A DNA stretch of 64,000 nt, taken from contig JAFTBU010000056.1 of the NCBI GenBank assembly GCA_017455065.1, forward strand, positions 43,741-107,740, read 5' to 3'. Shown here one piece after another: positions 63,985 through 64,000 of this stretch. Position 1 is the first letter of the stretch. Every line of letters starts with the position of its first letter. A model generated the notes under the pieces. The model saw only the letters and a list, made by a program, of their open reading frames with translations. It searched no databases and was not told the DNA's origin. This DNA is from Bacteroidales bacterium. GTDB lineage: Bacteria; Bacteroidota; Bacteroidia; Bacteroidales; UBA932. The translations under genes were made by a program, and so were the position numbers.

Positions 63985-64000
63985 AAATATATGAAGCTTA

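Noticed and set aside
1-64000. tRNA or rRNA genes
   Set aside because: No cloverleaf with CCA-type acceptor and TTC loop pattern was recognised by eye in the intergenic gaps; a tRNA scan could still be run, but gaps other than 15.26-16.48 kb are short.

Overview
The window is one continuous stretch of a GC-rich Bacteroidales chromosome (family and genus cannot be settled from this sequence). The assignment rests on three kinds of evidence. First, many genes are preceded by the Bacteroidetes -7 promoter element TAnnTTTG, often only 5 to 12 bases from the start codon. Second, lineage-typical genes are present: gldH, a PSP1/RicT gene, BACON and DUF5689-like lipoproteins, Oar-like TonB-dependent receptors, a fimbrillin-like lipoprotein and a six-bladed-propeller lipoprotein. 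Third, housekeeping genes are tightly packed with 4-base ATGA overlaps and convergent 3' overlaps.

Layout. 1-4.7 kb (+): uvrA (5' end outside the window), a uridine-kinase-like gene, a DMT transporter. 4.7-10.7 kb (-): an operon-like run rsgA, prenyl synthase, U32 peptidase-like, S41 protease, rdgB, recO. 10.8-15.3 kb (+): MATE transporter, RNase R, mannose-6-phosphate isomerase. 15.26-16.48 kb: a gene-free, hairpin-packed region. 16.5-20.9 kb: a small orphan gene, a GH2 beta-galactosidase-like gene and an AT-richer propeller lipoprotein. 21-33.2 kb (-): phosphoglycerate mutase, M3 peptidase, and a surface locus with DUF5689-like lipoprotein, TonB-dependent receptor, two different secreted nucleases and a BACON/OB-fold lipoprotein; together these suggest extracellular nucleic-acid use. 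33.3-47.4 kb (-): a giant 1839-residue multidomain lipoprotein, two paralogous Oar-like receptors, a fimbrillin-like lipoprotein and a 48-codon gene ahead of it. 47.6-64 kb: metK, miaA, smpB, a run from an outer-membrane barrel through LOG, prenyl synthase, holB, ricT, gldH to trmB, then thioredoxin, a tripartite RND efflux operon ending in a small P-II-like gene, lgt and pgk.

The most unusual signal is structural. The region 15259-16476 holds at least four tandem twin-hairpin units whose stems differ in sequence but remain complementary, while a short G-rich core near the tips is shared. Separately, uvrA and manA carry in-frame palindromic insertions that share the 13-base loop AACAGAGGGACAA with different stems, so a small hairpin element appears to have entered protein-coding genes in a fixed frame. 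The beta-galactosidase gene has its own 36-base tandem repeats. These look like products of one or more small repeat families active in this genome; their mechanism cannot be told from this window alone. No tRNA, rRNA, CRISPR array, insertion sequence or prophage gene was recognised.
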